This document shows, in pieces, positions 19,893 through 29,301 of a stretch of 64,000 nt of DNA. Position numbers and translations under genes: made by a program. The notes beneath the pieces are model-generated. The model did no database searches and was not told the DNA's origin. It saw only the letters and a program-made list of their open reading frames with translations. The first letter of the stretch is position 1; every line of letters starts with the position of its first letter. The stretch is from assembly GCA_023404095.1 (NCBI GenBank), contig JAEYDD010000067.1, forward strand, positions 124,001 through 188,000. The letters run 5' to 3'. The DNA is from Pseudomonadota bacterium. Its GTDB lineage: Bacteria; Pseudomonadota; Alphaproteobacteria; Rhizobiales; Rhizobiaceae.

Positions 19893-20063
19893 CCATATCT
19901 TGCGGGTACAAAATCGTACTTCCGCTGGAAGACGGCGCATAGCGCGCCGCGGACGTAAAGGTCGGGCAGGGGTGAACCAAGATGGTGCAGGGACGAAGCG
20001 CTGCCGGGGAAGGTGCGGCGAGGCCGCCGCCATTTCCGAACGGCGCAGCGAAGGGCCGGAGCC

Positions 20064-22712
20064 CTACGCTTTCAGCATGCGTTCCACGATGTCCGAAACG
20101 TCCGAAGAGAGCTTCTCTCCGGCAGCGATCGTACGCAACGCATTGCGCGCATGGTCGGAGCGCACGTCCTCGAGCGCCCGCCAGGAGCGCATCGACGTGA
20201 GGATGCGGGCGGCAAGCTGCGGATTCTTCGGATCGATCTCGAGGATCTGCTCGGCGAGGAAGCGGTAGCCTGCGCCGTCGGCGCGGTTGAAGCCGGTCGG
20301 GTTGGCGAAGGCGAAGGTGCCGACGAGCGCGCGGACGCGGTTCGGGTTCGACCTGTTGAAGAGCGGGCTCTCCATGAGCGCCCTGACCCGATCCAGCGCG
20401 CCGTAGCCCGGAATGGTCGACTGGATGGAGAACCATTTGTCGATGACAAGTGCATTGTCGGCGAAGCGCGCCCGGAACGCTTCCAGCGCCGCAGCCGTCT
20501 GCGGCGCATCCGGGAAGCGATGGGCGAGAACGGTGAGGGCCGCGCTCAGGTCGGTCATGTTATCGGCGGTCTCGAAGGCCTTTGCCGCGAGATCGGGCAG
20601 GCCCTCGGCAATGGCGAGATAGCCGAGAGCGGCATTGCGAAGCGCGCGCTTTCCAGCACTTGCCGCATCCGGCGTGAAGCCGCCCCTGGTGTGGTTGCGG
20701 TCGAAGAGCGCGGCGAACAGCTCCGCTCCCTTGTGCGCGACGACCGTCAGGACAGCCTCACGGCCGGCGCGGATCGCATCCGGGTCGTTGTTGCCGCCAT
20801 GTTCCCGGGCGACGTCGGCTTCGCTCGGCAGCGCCAGAATCTGCGCGCGGAAGGCGGGCTCCAGCGTTTCGTCTCCGGCAACGGCAATGAGCGTATCGGC
20901 CAGCAGCGGGTCGACGGCGATTTCGCCGGCGTTGCGGGCGCTGCGGGCGGCTTCGACGAGGTTCGGCAGCGCGATGTCGCTCAGAGCCTGCCAGCGGGCG
21001 AAGAAGTCGCTGTCGTGCCGGGCGACGTGGGCTAGGTCAGTGGGGCCCTGTTCGAAGTGCAGGTTGATCGGCGCGGAGAAACCACGGTTGAGCGTGACGA
21101 CCGGCCGTGTCGGGATGCCGAAGAATGTGACCGTCTGCTGGCGCTGCGTCAGGTGCAGCACGTCGCCGGTGACCTCAGCGCCCTCTATGGCCCGAGGCTC
21201 TGCCTCCGTGCCGTCGGCGAGCAGCAGGCCGAAACGCAGCGGAATGTGCATGGGCTCCTTGGCCGACTGACCGGGCGTGGGCGGAACCATCTGCTCGAAG
21301 GACAGGGTGAAAACGCCCTTTGCCTGGTCGAAGGCGCTCGAGACGGTGACCAGCGGCGTGCCGGCCTGATGATACCACAGGGAGAACTGCGACAGATCGC
21401 GGCCGCTCGCATCCTCGAAGCACTTGACGAAATCCTCGATCGTCGCGGCATCGCCGTCATGACGCTCGAAATAGAGATCCATGCCCTTCTTGAAGAGTTC
21501 GGCACCGAGAATGGTCGCGATCATGCGCGTCACCTCGGAGCCCTTCTCATAGACGGTCGTCGTATAGAAATTGTTGATTTCCCGATACTTCGTCGGGCGC
21601 ACCGGATGGGCGAGGGGGCCGGCGTCCTCGGGGAACTGCTCGGATTTCAGATGCCGGACCTCGGCGATGCGCTTGACGGCGCGCGAGCGCTGGTCTGCGG
21701 AGAACTCGTGGTCGCGATAGACCGTCAGCCCTTCCTTCAGGCACAGCTGGAACCAGTCGCGGCAGGTGATGCGGTTGCCGGTCCAGTTGTGGAAGTATTC
21801 GTGGGCGATGATCGCCTCGATGTTGGCATAGTCCGCATCGGTCGCCGTATCGGGGTCGGCCAGCACGTACTTGTCGTTGAAGACGTTGAGACCCTTGTTC
21901 TCCATCGCCCCCATGTTGAAGTCGGAGACGGCGACGATCATGAAGATGTCGAGATCGTACTCGCGACCGAAGACATCCTCGTCCCACTTCATCGAGCGTT
22001 TCAAGGCATCCATGGCATAGGTCGCACGCGGTTCCTTGCCGTGCTCGACATAGATCTTGAGTGCGACTTCGCGACCCGACATGGTGGTGAAGCTATCCTC
22101 GACGACGCCGAGGTCGCCGGCCACCAGTGCAAAGAGATAGCTGGGCTTCGGGTGCGGATCGAACCAGGCGGCGAAGTGCTTGCCCTCGCCATAGCCGGCC
22201 CCGCCCAGGAAATTGCCGTTCGACAGGAGCAGCGGGCAGCTTTCCTTGTCGGCGATGATGTTGACGGTGTAGACGCAGAGCACGTCGGGCCGGTCGTAGA
22301 AATAGGTGATCCGGCGGAAACCCTCGGCCTCGCACTGGGTGCAGTAGATGCCGTTGGTCCGATAGAGACCCATCAGTTGCGTGTTCGCTTCGGGATTGAT
22401 GACCGTGTCGACCGTGATCTCGAACGATCCCGTCTCAGGCAGGTCGCGGATCGTGAGGACGTCGTCTTCTTCGGTAAACCTTTCGGCTTCCATCGGCATG
22501 CCGTCGTAGAGCAGGCCGGTCATGTTCAGTTCGTCGCCATCCAGGACCAGCGGGGCGTCCGTTGTTGCGCCTTCGCGTCGGTGGAACAGCATGCGCGATG
22601 TGCACTTCGTTTCCGTCGGATCAAGTTCGAAGGTGAGGTCGACACGTTCGAGTACGAAGTCAGTCGGACGGTAGTCTGCCAGATTGATGATCCGGCCGCT
22701 CTCAGTGCGCAT
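20064..22712 (-). CDS. pepN: PepN, aminopeptidase N (M1 zinc metallopeptidase)
   Basis: This 882-residue cytoplasmic protein has the M1 exopeptidase motif GAMEN and the zinc site HEYFHNWTGNR (HExxH), with the downstream glutamate in LKEGLTVYRD. Alpha-helical C-terminal domains of the E. coli PepN type follow. It removes N-terminal residues from peptides during protein turnover. Length is normal. It is divergent from the DMT transporter across a 303-bp gap. Confidence 0.95.
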   Translation of the reverse strand: MRTESGRIINLADYRPTDFVLERVDLTFELDPTETKCTSRMLFHRREGATTDAPLVLDGDELNMTGLLYDGMPMEAERFTEEDDVLTIRDLPETGSFEITVDTVINPEANTQLMGLYRTNGIYCTQCEAEGFRRITYFYDRPDVLCVYTVNIIADKESCPLLLSNGNFLGGAGYGEGKHFAAWFDPHPKPSYLFALVAGDLGVVEDSFTTMSGREVALKIYVEHGKEPRATYAMDALKRSMKWDEDVFGREYDLDIFMIVAVSDFNMGAMENKGLNVFNDKYVLADPDTATDADYANIEAIIAHEYFHNWTGNRITCRDWFQLCLKEGLTVYRDHEFSADQRSRAVKRIAEVRHLKSEQFPEDAGPLAHPVRPTKYREINNFYTTTVYEKGSEVTRMIATILGAELFKKGMDLYFERHDGDAATIEDFVKCFEDASGRDLSQFSLWYHQAGTPLVTVSSAFDQAKGVFTLSFEQMVPPTPGQSAKEPMHIPLRFGLLLADGTEAEPRAIEGAEVTGDVLHLTQRQQTVTFFGIPTRPVVTLNRGFSAPINLHFEQGPTDLAHVARHDSDFFARWQALSDIALPNLVEAARSARNAGEIAVDPLLADTLIAVAGDETLEPAFRAQILALPSEADVAREHGGNNDPDAIRAGREAVLTVVAHKGAELFAALFDRNHTRGGFTPDAASAGKRALRNAALGYLAIAEGLPDLAAKAFETADNMTDLSAALTVLAHRFPDAPQTAAALEAFRARFADNALVIDKWFSIQSTIPGYGALDRVRALMESPLFNRSNPNRVRALVGTFAFANPTGFNRADGAGYRFLAEQILEIDPKNPQLAARILTSMRSWRALEDVRSDHARNALRTIAAGEKLSSDVSDIVERMLKA

Positions 22713-23015
22713 GGTATGTCCTGCTCGTGTCCTTCAGCTTGTCCTGATTTAGAGCATCAAGACGAAGGGCGAAAGGACGGATTGGTCTTCGGCTGAATTC
22801 CTTCTATGCACTCCGGCTTAACATCTCATTGCCTTATTGCCCCCTCCAACGATTTCTTTGCGGCGATGCGGCTGCAGGTTGAGCGGCGCTCATCAAAACC
22901 TTTTCGCCGGCATCACCAAAATTCATCCCCGCTCCTTGTCAAACCCCGTTATTGTCCAGCCTGATTTGCACCTCCGAATGACGCGTCGCGTCTCCGGCTC
23001 CACTCCGGGCCGTGA
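22713..23015. other. Divergent intergenic region pepN / DMT transporter
   Basis: This 303-bp gap must hold the start signals of two divergent genes. I see no convincing sigma-70 promoter pair, no palindrome longer than 6 bp and no RNA gene. It is somewhat AT-richer than the flanking genes. Confidence 0.5.
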
Positions 23016-23972
23016 ATGAAAGACTTTGCTCCGATGGAGTTCGACCAACAGCAGCCAATGAAGGCGATCTTCCTCAAGGTCTCCTCCGTTGTAATCTTCG
23101 TCTGCATGTCCACGCTGATCAAGGCGGCGGGCAAGGATATTCCGACCGGCCAGATCACCTTCTACCGTTCCGCCTTCGCCATGCTGCCGATCATGGCCTA
23201 TCTCGCCTTTCGCGGCGAACTGATCCATTCCTTCCGCACCAACGACGCGACGGGGCATCTGGCCCGCGGCTTTGTCGGCATCCTGGCCATGAGCTTCGGC
23301 TTTTATGGGCTGATCCATCTGCCGCTGCCGGAAGCGATTGCCATCGGCTACGCGATGCCGCTGATCGCGGTCTTGATCGCCGCCCTTTTCCTGAAGGAGA
23401 CGGTCGGTCTTTACCGCTGGTCGGCCGTTCTCATCGGGCTGGTCGGCGTCACCATCATCACCTGGCCACGGCTGACCCTCCTCGATGCGGGCGGCATCGG
23501 CACGGCGGAGGCCCTTGGCGCTGCAGCCGTTCTTGTTTCGGCAACCCTTGGCGCCATCGCGATGGTGCTGGTGCGCAAGCTGATCCAGACCGAAAAGACG
23601 CCGACGATCGTTCTCTACTTCTCCCTCTCGGCGTCGGTCTTTTCGCTGGCCACCCTGCCGCTCGGCTGGGCAGATCTAGACAGCAGGGCGCTGATGCTTC
23701 TGGCGCTTGCTGGTTTTTGCGGCGGGGTGGCGCAGATCTTGTTGACGGCGAGCTATCGTTACGCAGACGTCTCGACCATCGCGCCGTTCGAATACACCTC
23801 GATCGTGCTCGGCCTCGGATTCGGCTACCTGCTGTTTGGCGACGTGCCGACGCTTACTATGCTCATCGGCACGTTGATCGTCATTTGCGCCGGCATCTTC
23901 ATCATTATCCGCGAACACAGGCTCGGCCTGCGCCGGAGAGCCGCCCGCAGGCACATGACCCCGCACGGATGA
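23016..23972 (+). CDS. DMT-superfamily (EamA) transporter
   Basis: This 318-residue membrane protein has about ten predicted helices in two EamA repeats. FYRSAFAMLP lies in the first repeat, and the motif APFEYTSIVLGLGFGYLLFG, typical of the second, lies near the C-terminus. The start at 23016 or at the in-frame ATG at 23034 is equally possible. Such proteins export metabolites or amino acids, or import them by exchange; the substrate cannot be read from the sequence. The C-terminus is arginine-rich. It is convergent with an MFS gene 33 bp away. Confidence 0.85.
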   Translation: MKDFAPMEFDQQQPMKAIFLKVSSVVIFVCMSTLIKAAGKDIPTGQITFYRSAFAMLPIMAYLAFRGELIHSFRTNDATGHLARGFVGILAMSFGFYGLIHLPLPEAIAIGYAMPLIAVLIAALFLKETVGLYRWSAVLIGLVGVTIITWPRLTLLDAGGIGTAEALGAAAVLVSATLGAIAMVLVRKLIQTEKTPTIVLYFSLSASVFSLATLPLGWADLDSRALMLLALAGFCGGVAQILLTASYRYADVSTIAPFEYTSIVLGLGFGYLLFGDVPTLTMLIGTLIVICAGIFIIIREHRLGLRRRAARRHMTPHG

Positions 23973-24005
23973 CCCCTGCGGGATATCCGCAAACGCAGGC
24001 TCGTG

Positions 24006-25322
24006 TCAGGGCTTCGTCCACTGCGGCGTGGTGGTGTCGGCGATCAGCGGTTCGTCGGAGCTTTCTCCCTGCAGTGCTGCGGCAGACGCTTCCGCGCCAA
24101 GTGGCTGCACCGGCATTGCCTGGTAGTCGGTCTTCGCTACCATGCCGCTTGCCGCGTCGCGGCGGGCGATGCGCCAGGCGGCATATCCGCCGTAGATGGC
24201 GAAGTAGAGCGTGAAGACGGCAAACAGCGCCGTCGGGCCGAAACGGTCCATCACCGGGCCCGCCACCAGCGGGCCGGAGATCGTGCCCATGCCGTAGACG
24301 ATCATCATGCCCGAAGACACTTCGACATATTCGTCCGGCTGGGCGAGGTCGTTTGCATGGGCGACGTTGAGCGCGTAGATCGGAAACAGCACGCTGCCGA
24401 CCATGGCCGCAACAACATAGAGCAGCGTCGGCGGGCCGCCCTGCACGGCAATCATGGCCAGGCTGGCGGCGACGCCGACGAGGCCGCAGGCGACCATCAC
24501 GAGGCGCCTATCCATGCGGTCCGAGGCGCGACCGATCGGGATCTGGGCGAGCGTGCTGCCGACGAGAAGGGCGGCGAGCAGGGTGGCGCCTTGCGCTGTC
24601 GAAAGCCCGATCCGCTGGGTGAAGACGCCGCCGAGGTTCAGCCATGCGCCTGACAGCGCCCCGGCCAGAAAGGCGCCGACGACGGCGACCGGCGAGCGGC
24701 GGTAAAGCTTGAGCACGTTGAAGCGCGCCTGCGTTGGCGGGGCGGGCAGCGGCGAGGAGGTCAGTGCGGTCGGCAGCAGCGATACCGAGAAGATGATGGC
24801 GCAGAGGATGAACAGCGACGTATTGGTCGGATCTCCAAGCGGCACCAGGTACTGGCCGGCCACGCTGCCCACCATCGTGATCATGACGTAGAGGGAAAAC
24901 ACGCTGGCGCGGTTCTCGTTCGTCACCCGCTCGTTCAGCCAGCTCTCGATGATCAGGTAGCTGCCGGCGATGGCAAAGCCCGATATCGTCCTGAAGACGA
25001 TCCAGGCGCGCCAGTCGACCATGAGCGAGCAGAGCAGGATGGCAATGGAAAGCAGCGTGATCAGCGCCACGAAGACGCGCACATGCCCGACGGCGAGAAT
25101 GAATTTCGGCGTGACGATGCAAGAGGATGTGAAGCCGAGCGTATAGCCGGTCGCAATCCAGGTGATCGTCTGTGTCGACCAGCCTTCGGCAACGGCGCGC
25201 ACGGGAACGACGTAGCTCTGCAGGCCGAACGCCACCATCATCAGCAGCGTCGAGATCAGCAGGCTCAGGAACGGGACGAGGCTCGCGAGCATCAGGGGAT
25301 CCGGAAAGGAGACATGCGCCAT
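24006..25322 (-). CDS. MFS transporter (YcaD-like)
   Basis: The chosen start gives 438 residues with twelve predicted helices; a longer frame to 25403 adds a hydrophilic arginine-rich leader that looks non-coding. The sequence GRASDRMDRRLVM is the central loop-type MFS motif, and IVFRTISGFAIAGSYLIIESWLNER is represented at the end of the N-terminal half. This pattern fits the YcaD subgroup of sugar- or metabolite-like MFS proteins. The C-terminal tail of about 45 residues is hydrophilic and predicted cytoplasmic. Substrate is unknown. Confidence 0.82.
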   Translation of the reverse strand: MAHVSFPDPLMLASLVPFLSLLISTLLMMVAFGLQSYVVPVRAVAEGWSTQTITWIATGYTLGFTSSCIVTPKFILAVGHVRVFVALITLLSIAILLCSLMVDWRAWIVFRTISGFAIAGSYLIIESWLNERVTNENRASVFSLYVMITMVGSVAGQYLVPLGDPTNTSLFILCAIIFSVSLLPTALTSSPLPAPPTQARFNVLKLYRRSPVAVVGAFLAGALSGAWLNLGGVFTQRIGLSTAQGATLLAALLVGSTLAQIPIGRASDRMDRRLVMVACGLVGVAASLAMIAVQGGPPTLLYVVAAMVGSVLFPIYALNVAHANDLAQPDEYVEVSSGMMIVYGMGTISGPLVAGPVMDRFGPTALFAVFTLYFAIYGGYAAWRIARRDAASGMVAKTDYQAMPVQPLGAEASAAALQGESSDEPLIADTTTPQWTKP

Positions 25323-25468
25323 CTTTATTGGTGGCGCGGACAAGAGGAGTGTGCCTCTAAAGAACTCCCTACGCGCTGTCCAGCGCGACAACGCCTGCCG
25401 CAAAGAACTGCTGCGACAGTGCCTCTAGGTCGCGAAGCTGCAGCGGCCGACGAGAGGCCACTGCCTGC

Positions 25469-25612
25469 TCAATTCGGCATGAAAGCCTTCAGCTGATCCT
25501 GGCGCTGGGTGGCGTTGCGCGGAAGCGTCGCAAGCACGTTGTACTCGCGGGCGGCGTTGACCGCGGCGCGGATGTCGTGCAGGTCGGTGATCAGCTTGCG
25601 TATACGTCCCAT
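25469..25612 (-). CDS. Small basic protein of unknown function (47 aa)
   Basis: The 47-residue frame starts at an ATG with a very good ribosome binding site (AAGGAGAAGAGA). The sequence is amphipathic, with an N-terminal helix candidate (IRKLITDLHDIRAAVNAARE) and a polar tail ending AFMPN. It has no signal peptide or cysteine. The frame stays open further upstream, but codons before this ATG look unlike coding sequence. I do not recognise the family. A second tiny gene lies 167 bp upstream on the same strand. Confidence 0.55.
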   Translation of the reverse strand: MGRIRKLITDLHDIRAAVNAAREYNVLATLPRNATQRQDQLKAFMPN

Positions 25613-25779
25613 TCTCTTCTCCTTGAACCTGTCTCGACCATGCGTGAACCGCATTTGGCGGGCTGCAAAACGGCAAAGGGAGCGCTGAGGGCGCTCCGCG
25701 GCATCTTCCGTGAATGTGAATGCGCCGGCAGGAGCCGAAGAGTGATCCGGCACGCAATGGTCTGCATGCCGGAGCAGCA

Positions 25780-25956
25780 TCAACGCTGTATGAATTCGGC
25801 GTAAATATTGGCCGGGCGGTTGATACGAGCGTAGCCAGCGGCGGTCATCTGCTCGTTGGCCGGGGCGCGCGTGCCGCCGAAACCACTAGCCCGACGGAAG
25901 CCGGCGTAGCGCAGCGTCTCGAAGCTGGAATGGATGGGGCGAAGGCGGGCGGTCAT
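25780..25956 (-). CDS. Small basic protein of unknown function (58 aa)
   Basis: This 58-residue frame begins at an ATG 5 nt after AAGGAAAG, a clear ribosome binding site. The protein is rich in Arg, Ala and Gly (RYAGFRRASGFGGTRAP), with aromatic residues spaced through it; no membrane segment or cysteine is seen. It could be an RNA-binding or intrinsically disordered small protein, but no family was recognised. The gap before it (25957-26153) is AT-rich and plausibly holds its promoter. Confidence 0.5.
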   Translation of the reverse strand: MTARLRPIHSSFETLRYAGFRRASGFGGTRAPANEQMTAAGYARINRPANIYAEFIQR

Positions 25957-26153
25957 GATATCTTTCCTTAATCTGTCCTCCCGCTTGCTAATATTGCAAC
26001 GCAGCATTTGATTTGCAATGCGACATTCCGCCCGCCTGATATGCGTATTTCACATGGCTTTGGTAATATTTTGTTCATAATAGCGGCAGATTGCGCTCAG
26101 CCGCGCACGCGTCGCCGTGTGTAGAAGTAGTTAAAGCCTTAAAATATAAGGGC

Positions 26154-27071
26154 TTAACCTCTCGCCGTCGGCGGATTGTCAGCGGTGATCCGTGCGCGAA
26201 ACGCCAGCAAGTCCTGCCAGGCAAGCCGCTTGTTGACCGGCGCTGCTGCGAGATCCTGGGGATGAAGTGTTGCAAGTGCCGCTATTTTCCGGCCCGCGAT
26301 CTCGATTTCCCGCCATTCTCCACGCAACTGATGGATCGTCTGGCCGCCCCCGAAGAAGAATCGCGCCGCGAAATTGCCGAGCAGCAGCAGGTGATTCGGC
26401 TCCGCCAGCGCTATCTGCCTCTCGATGAAGGGACGGCAGATGTCGCTTTCCGCGCCCGATGGCACCCGGTTTCCGGGCGGACGCCAGGGGATGACGTTCG
26501 AAAGCAGGACGTCGGCACGGCTGAGACCGATACCCGCCAGCATGCGATCCAGCATCGCGCCCTGCCGTCCGGAGAAGGGAAGGCCTTCTCGGTCGTCGTC
26601 GGCATTCGGCATGGGGCCGATCACCATGACGGAAGGGCTCGCATTGCCTTCGGCGAAGACCAGGCCCCGCGCACTGTTCTTGAGATTGCAGCCGGCAAAA
26701 CCCTCCATGGCCGTCCGCAACTCCGCAAGGGTGCGCGCGCTCGACGCCACGAAAGCGGCATCGGCGACGGCTTGTCCGTCCGGAATGGCGACGGAAGGAG
26801 CAGGGGCCGCCTCGCGCTGGGGCGCGCGCGCCGTCGTGCGCGCGGGCGCGCTTCCGGTTCGTGCCTGCGTGTCCTCCGCCTGCCGGGGCGAAGGGGCGCT
26901 TGCCACCCCCTGCCTTGCCGCATGCGCGGCCCGCATCGCCTCGAACTCGGCAAACCGGTCCATCGGCTGTTCTTCCAGCAGCCATTCGACGCCGGCGTCG
27001 GCGTGGAACGCGAGCAGGGCGGCCAGTTCGGCGGCGTCGAGGTCGGATGCGGAGATCATGGCGCTAGCCAT
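26154..27071 (-). CDS. Uracil-DNA glycosylase superfamily protein with incomplete Fe-S ligands
   Basis: 305 residues. An Ala/Pro/Arg-rich linker (about 50-95) precedes a family-4-like UDG fold (about 115-300). Family landmarks are visible: GLVFAEGN, DREGLPFSGRQG, WRPPGNR, CRPFIERQI, LLLLGNFAA and ATLHPQ. Of the four cysteines that hold the [4Fe-4S] cluster in family-4 enzymes, two are present (C128, C212). The other two positions appear to be F125 and W196. The motif-A segment reads GPMPNADDD instead of the usual GEAPGxxED. It may be a diverged glycosylase, with or without the cluster. The start at 27071 or at the ATG 12 bp downstream is uncertain. Confidence 0.8.
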   Translation of the reverse strand: MASAMISASDLDAAELAALLAFHADAGVEWLLEEQPMDRFAEFEAMRAAHAARQGVASAPSPRQAEDTQARTGSAPARTTARAPQREAAPAPSVAIPDGQAVADAAFVASSARTLAELRTAMEGFAGCNLKNSARGLVFAEGNASPSVMVIGPMPNADDDREGLPFSGRQGAMLDRMLAGIGLSRADVLLSNVIPWRPPGNRVPSGAESDICRPFIERQIALAEPNHLLLLGNFAARFFFGGGQTIHQLRGEWREIEIAGRKIAALATLHPQDLAAAPVNKRLAWQDLLAFRARITADNPPTARG

Positions 27072-27143
27072 ACAGGAACCCCCGCATGGGCGGCAAGGGT
27101 GCGGCGGCCGCGCGCCGCTTATCCCGTGTCAAAGCTTTTGCCG

Positions 27144-27932
27144 TCAGACGGAGCGCGCAGCACCGCCGTCGCAGCGGATGATGCTGCCGGTCACGTAGCT
27201 GGCCGGCTGGCTGCACAGGAAAGCCGCGGTGGCGGCGAATTCCTCGACCGTGCCGTAGCGTCCGGCGGGAATGGCCGCCTCGGATGCAGCCGCGATCTCT
27301 TCCAGCGTCCGCCCGCTTCGCTGCGCTGCGGCTGCATCCAGGCTTTTCAGCCGGTCCGTCAGAATGCTGCCCGGAAGCAAGAGGTTGGCGGTTATGCCCT
27401 GAGCCGCGACCTCGTTTGCCAGCGTCTTCGACCAGCCGGCAAGCGCCGGCCGCAGCGTGTTCGACAGCGCCAGCCCGGGGATCGGTTCGATGACGCCGGA
27501 AGACGCGACAGTCAATATCCGCCCCCAGCCCTGGCTCTTCATCTGCGGAAGCAGCCGGTTGGTCAACGTGATCAGCCGCAGCACCATCGCGTTGAAGTAG
27601 GTTTGAAGCGTCTCCGGCGTCATGTCCTCGGTCGAACCCGGCGTCGGGCCGCCGGAATTGTTCACCAGGATGTCGATCCCGCCCAGCTTCTCGGAAACGC
27701 CTGCCACCAGCTTCTCGACCACGTCTGGCTCGAACAGGTCCGCGGTGACGAAATCGGCCCGTCCCAAACCCTCCGCGTTGATTGCGGCGCAGTTTGCCGA
27801 AAGCTCTTCGGCATTACGGCCGCAGAGCAAAACGTCGGCGCCCTCCCGGGCAAGTGCGACGGCAATGGCGCGGCCGAGGCCGCGCGACGAGGCCAGCACC
27901 AACGCTCTCTTCTTCGAAATCCCGAGGTCCAT
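27144..27932 (-). CDS. SDR-family protein lacking the YxxxK catalytic motif
   Basis: The ATG at 27932 follows AAAGGGAGAAG and gives 262 residues. The Rossmann fold is clear (NNSGGP; C-terminal FLCSQPASYVTGSIIRCDGG). However, the nucleotide motif reads ASSRGLG rather than TGxxxGxG, and the position of the catalytic YxxxK holds SNTLR (157-161). The Ser of the catalytic tetrad (VASSG) is kept. These changes match the known BKR-like SDR-like subgroup, annotated as 3-oxoacyl-ACP-reductase-like, whose members lack a perfect tetrad. The catalytic role is therefore uncertain. Confidence 0.85.
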   Translation of the reverse strand: MDLGISKKRALVLASSRGLGRAIAVALAREGADVLLCGRNAEELSANCAAINAEGLGRADFVTADLFEPDVVEKLVAGVSEKLGGIDILVNNSGGPTPGSTEDMTPETLQTYFNAMVLRLITLTNRLLPQMKSQGWGRILTVASSGVIEPIPGLALSNTLRPALAGWSKTLANEVAAQGITANLLLPGSILTDRLKSLDAAAAQRSGRTLEEIAAASEAAIPAGRYGTVEEFAATAAFLCSQPASYVTGSIIRCDGGAARSV

Positions 27933-28011
27933 GAACTTCTCCCTTTGATCGCTCGGCCGGCAAACTAATCGAGATTGGCGTCTGCGCAAGCGGCTGGAAT
28001 CGAGCCGCCGC

Positions 28012-29301
28012 TCAGAGCGTTTTGGCGGACCAGTCGGCGATGTCGTCGCGCGCGCCGATCAAAGCCAGCCCGTGCGCGATCGACAAAAGCTCGCCGCCGC
28101 TTTCGATTCGGTCGCGGTCGAACCGCTGCTCGAACAGGCGGCGTACCGCCGGCACAAACGATGTTCCCCCTGTCAGGAACACCTTGTCGATGTCGCCAGG
28201 CGCCGTGCCCGTCTTCGTCAGAACGTCGTCCAGTGCCTCCTCGATACGCTCGAGTTCCGGTGCGATCCAGCCTTCGAAGTCGCTGCGTCTGACAACGCGC
28301 CTTGCCTTGTCGCCAAGCGGCGGAAAGGCGAATTCGGTCTCCTCGGCACTCGATAGCCGCATCTTGGTTGCCGAGACGGCCTGGTACAGCGGGTATCCTT
28401 CGTCCATCTCGATGAGATCGATGAAGGCCTCCAGCTTCTCCGGTTCGAGGCTGGAGCGGACGAGCTTCTTCAGTTCCGCGAAATCGCGCAGCGTTTTGAA
28501 GATCGAGAGCTGGTTCCAGCGGCCGAAGTTCGCATAATAGCTCGTCGGCACTTCGAGAAGCTTGTCGAAGCTCTTGAACATCGAGCCCTTGCCGATGACG
28601 GGCGAGACAATGTTGTCGATGATTCGGAAATCGAAATTGTCGCCCGCAATGCCGACGCCGGAGTGGCCGAGCGGTGTCGCGATCAGACGGCCGGCATGAC
28701 TCTCGAAGCGGACAAGCGAATAGTCCGTCGTGCCGCCGCCGAAATCGCTGACGAGAACGGTGGCGTCGCGGTCGAGGTGGCGCGCGAAATAGAAAGCGGC
28801 TGCGACGGGCTCGTAGACGTGATGGACTTCGGGGAAGCCGAAGCGGGCGAGGGCTGCGTTGTAGCGCTCCGTCGCGAGCCCTTCGTCCGGATTGCTGCCG
28901 GCGAACCGGACCGGCCGCCCGACAACGACGCGTCCCGCGCCGCCTTCGAATTCCGTTCCCGCATAGTCCCGCAGGCGCGACAGGAAGGCGTGCATCAGGT
29001 CTTCGAACTCGTAGCGCTTGGCAAAAACCAGTGTTCCCTGGAACAGTGGCGAGGCGGCAAACGTTTTGATCGACTGGAGAAAGCGGCATTCGCCCGGATT
29101 GTCGATGAACTGTGCTATCGCGGCCGGCCCGGCTTCGCTGGACAGGCCGTGCATGCCCTTCTTCATGAAGGACAACGCGGTCCGAAGCGTGTCGGTCTCG
29201 CCCACCGGCGTCTGCATGAGCACGGACTGCGTCGTTGTGCCGCAGGTTGTGGCGAGCACGGAATTCGTGGTGCCGAAATCGAGGCCGTAGGCGAACGTCA
29301 T
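28012..29301 (-). CDS. Hsp70-family ATPase-only protein (YegD-like)
   Basis: The ATG at 29301 gives 429 residues beginning MTFAYGLDFGTTNS, the Hsp70/actin phosphate-1 loop. Phosphate-2 (VLVSDFGGGTTD) and the adenosine motif (FLTGGTSFVPAVRRLF) follow in order. Only the nucleotide-binding domain is present: there is no substrate-binding domain or lid, as in E. coli YegD. The open frame runs far upstream of this ATG, but that part is antisense to the next gene. The cellular role is unknown. It is divergent from the ETF-QO gene. Confidence 0.85.
   Translation of the reverse strand: MTFAYGLDFGTTNSVLATTCGTTTQSVLMQTPVGETDTLRTALSFMKKGMHGLSSEAGPAAIAQFIDNPGECRFLQSIKTFAASPLFQGTLVFAKRYEFEDLMHAFLSRLRDYAGTEFEGGAGRVVVGRPVRFAGSNPDEGLATERYNAALARFGFPEVHHVYEPVAAAFYFARHLDRDATVLVSDFGGGTTDYSLVRFESHAGRLIATPLGHSGVGIAGDNFDFRIIDNIVSPVIGKGSMFKSFDKLLEVPTSYYANFGRWNQLSIFKTLRDFAELKKLVRSSLEPEKLEAFIDLIEMDEGYPLYQAVSATKMRLSSAEETEFAFPPLGDKARRVVRRSDFEGWIAPELERIEEALDDVLTKTGTAPGDIDKVFLTGGTSFVPAVRRLFEQRFDRDRIESGGELLSIAHGLALIGARDDIADWSAKTL

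Noticed and set aside
26091..27968. 625-residue plus-strand frame across the UDG-like and SDR genes
   Set aside because: It spans two well-supported genes on the opposite strand and lacks any domain.
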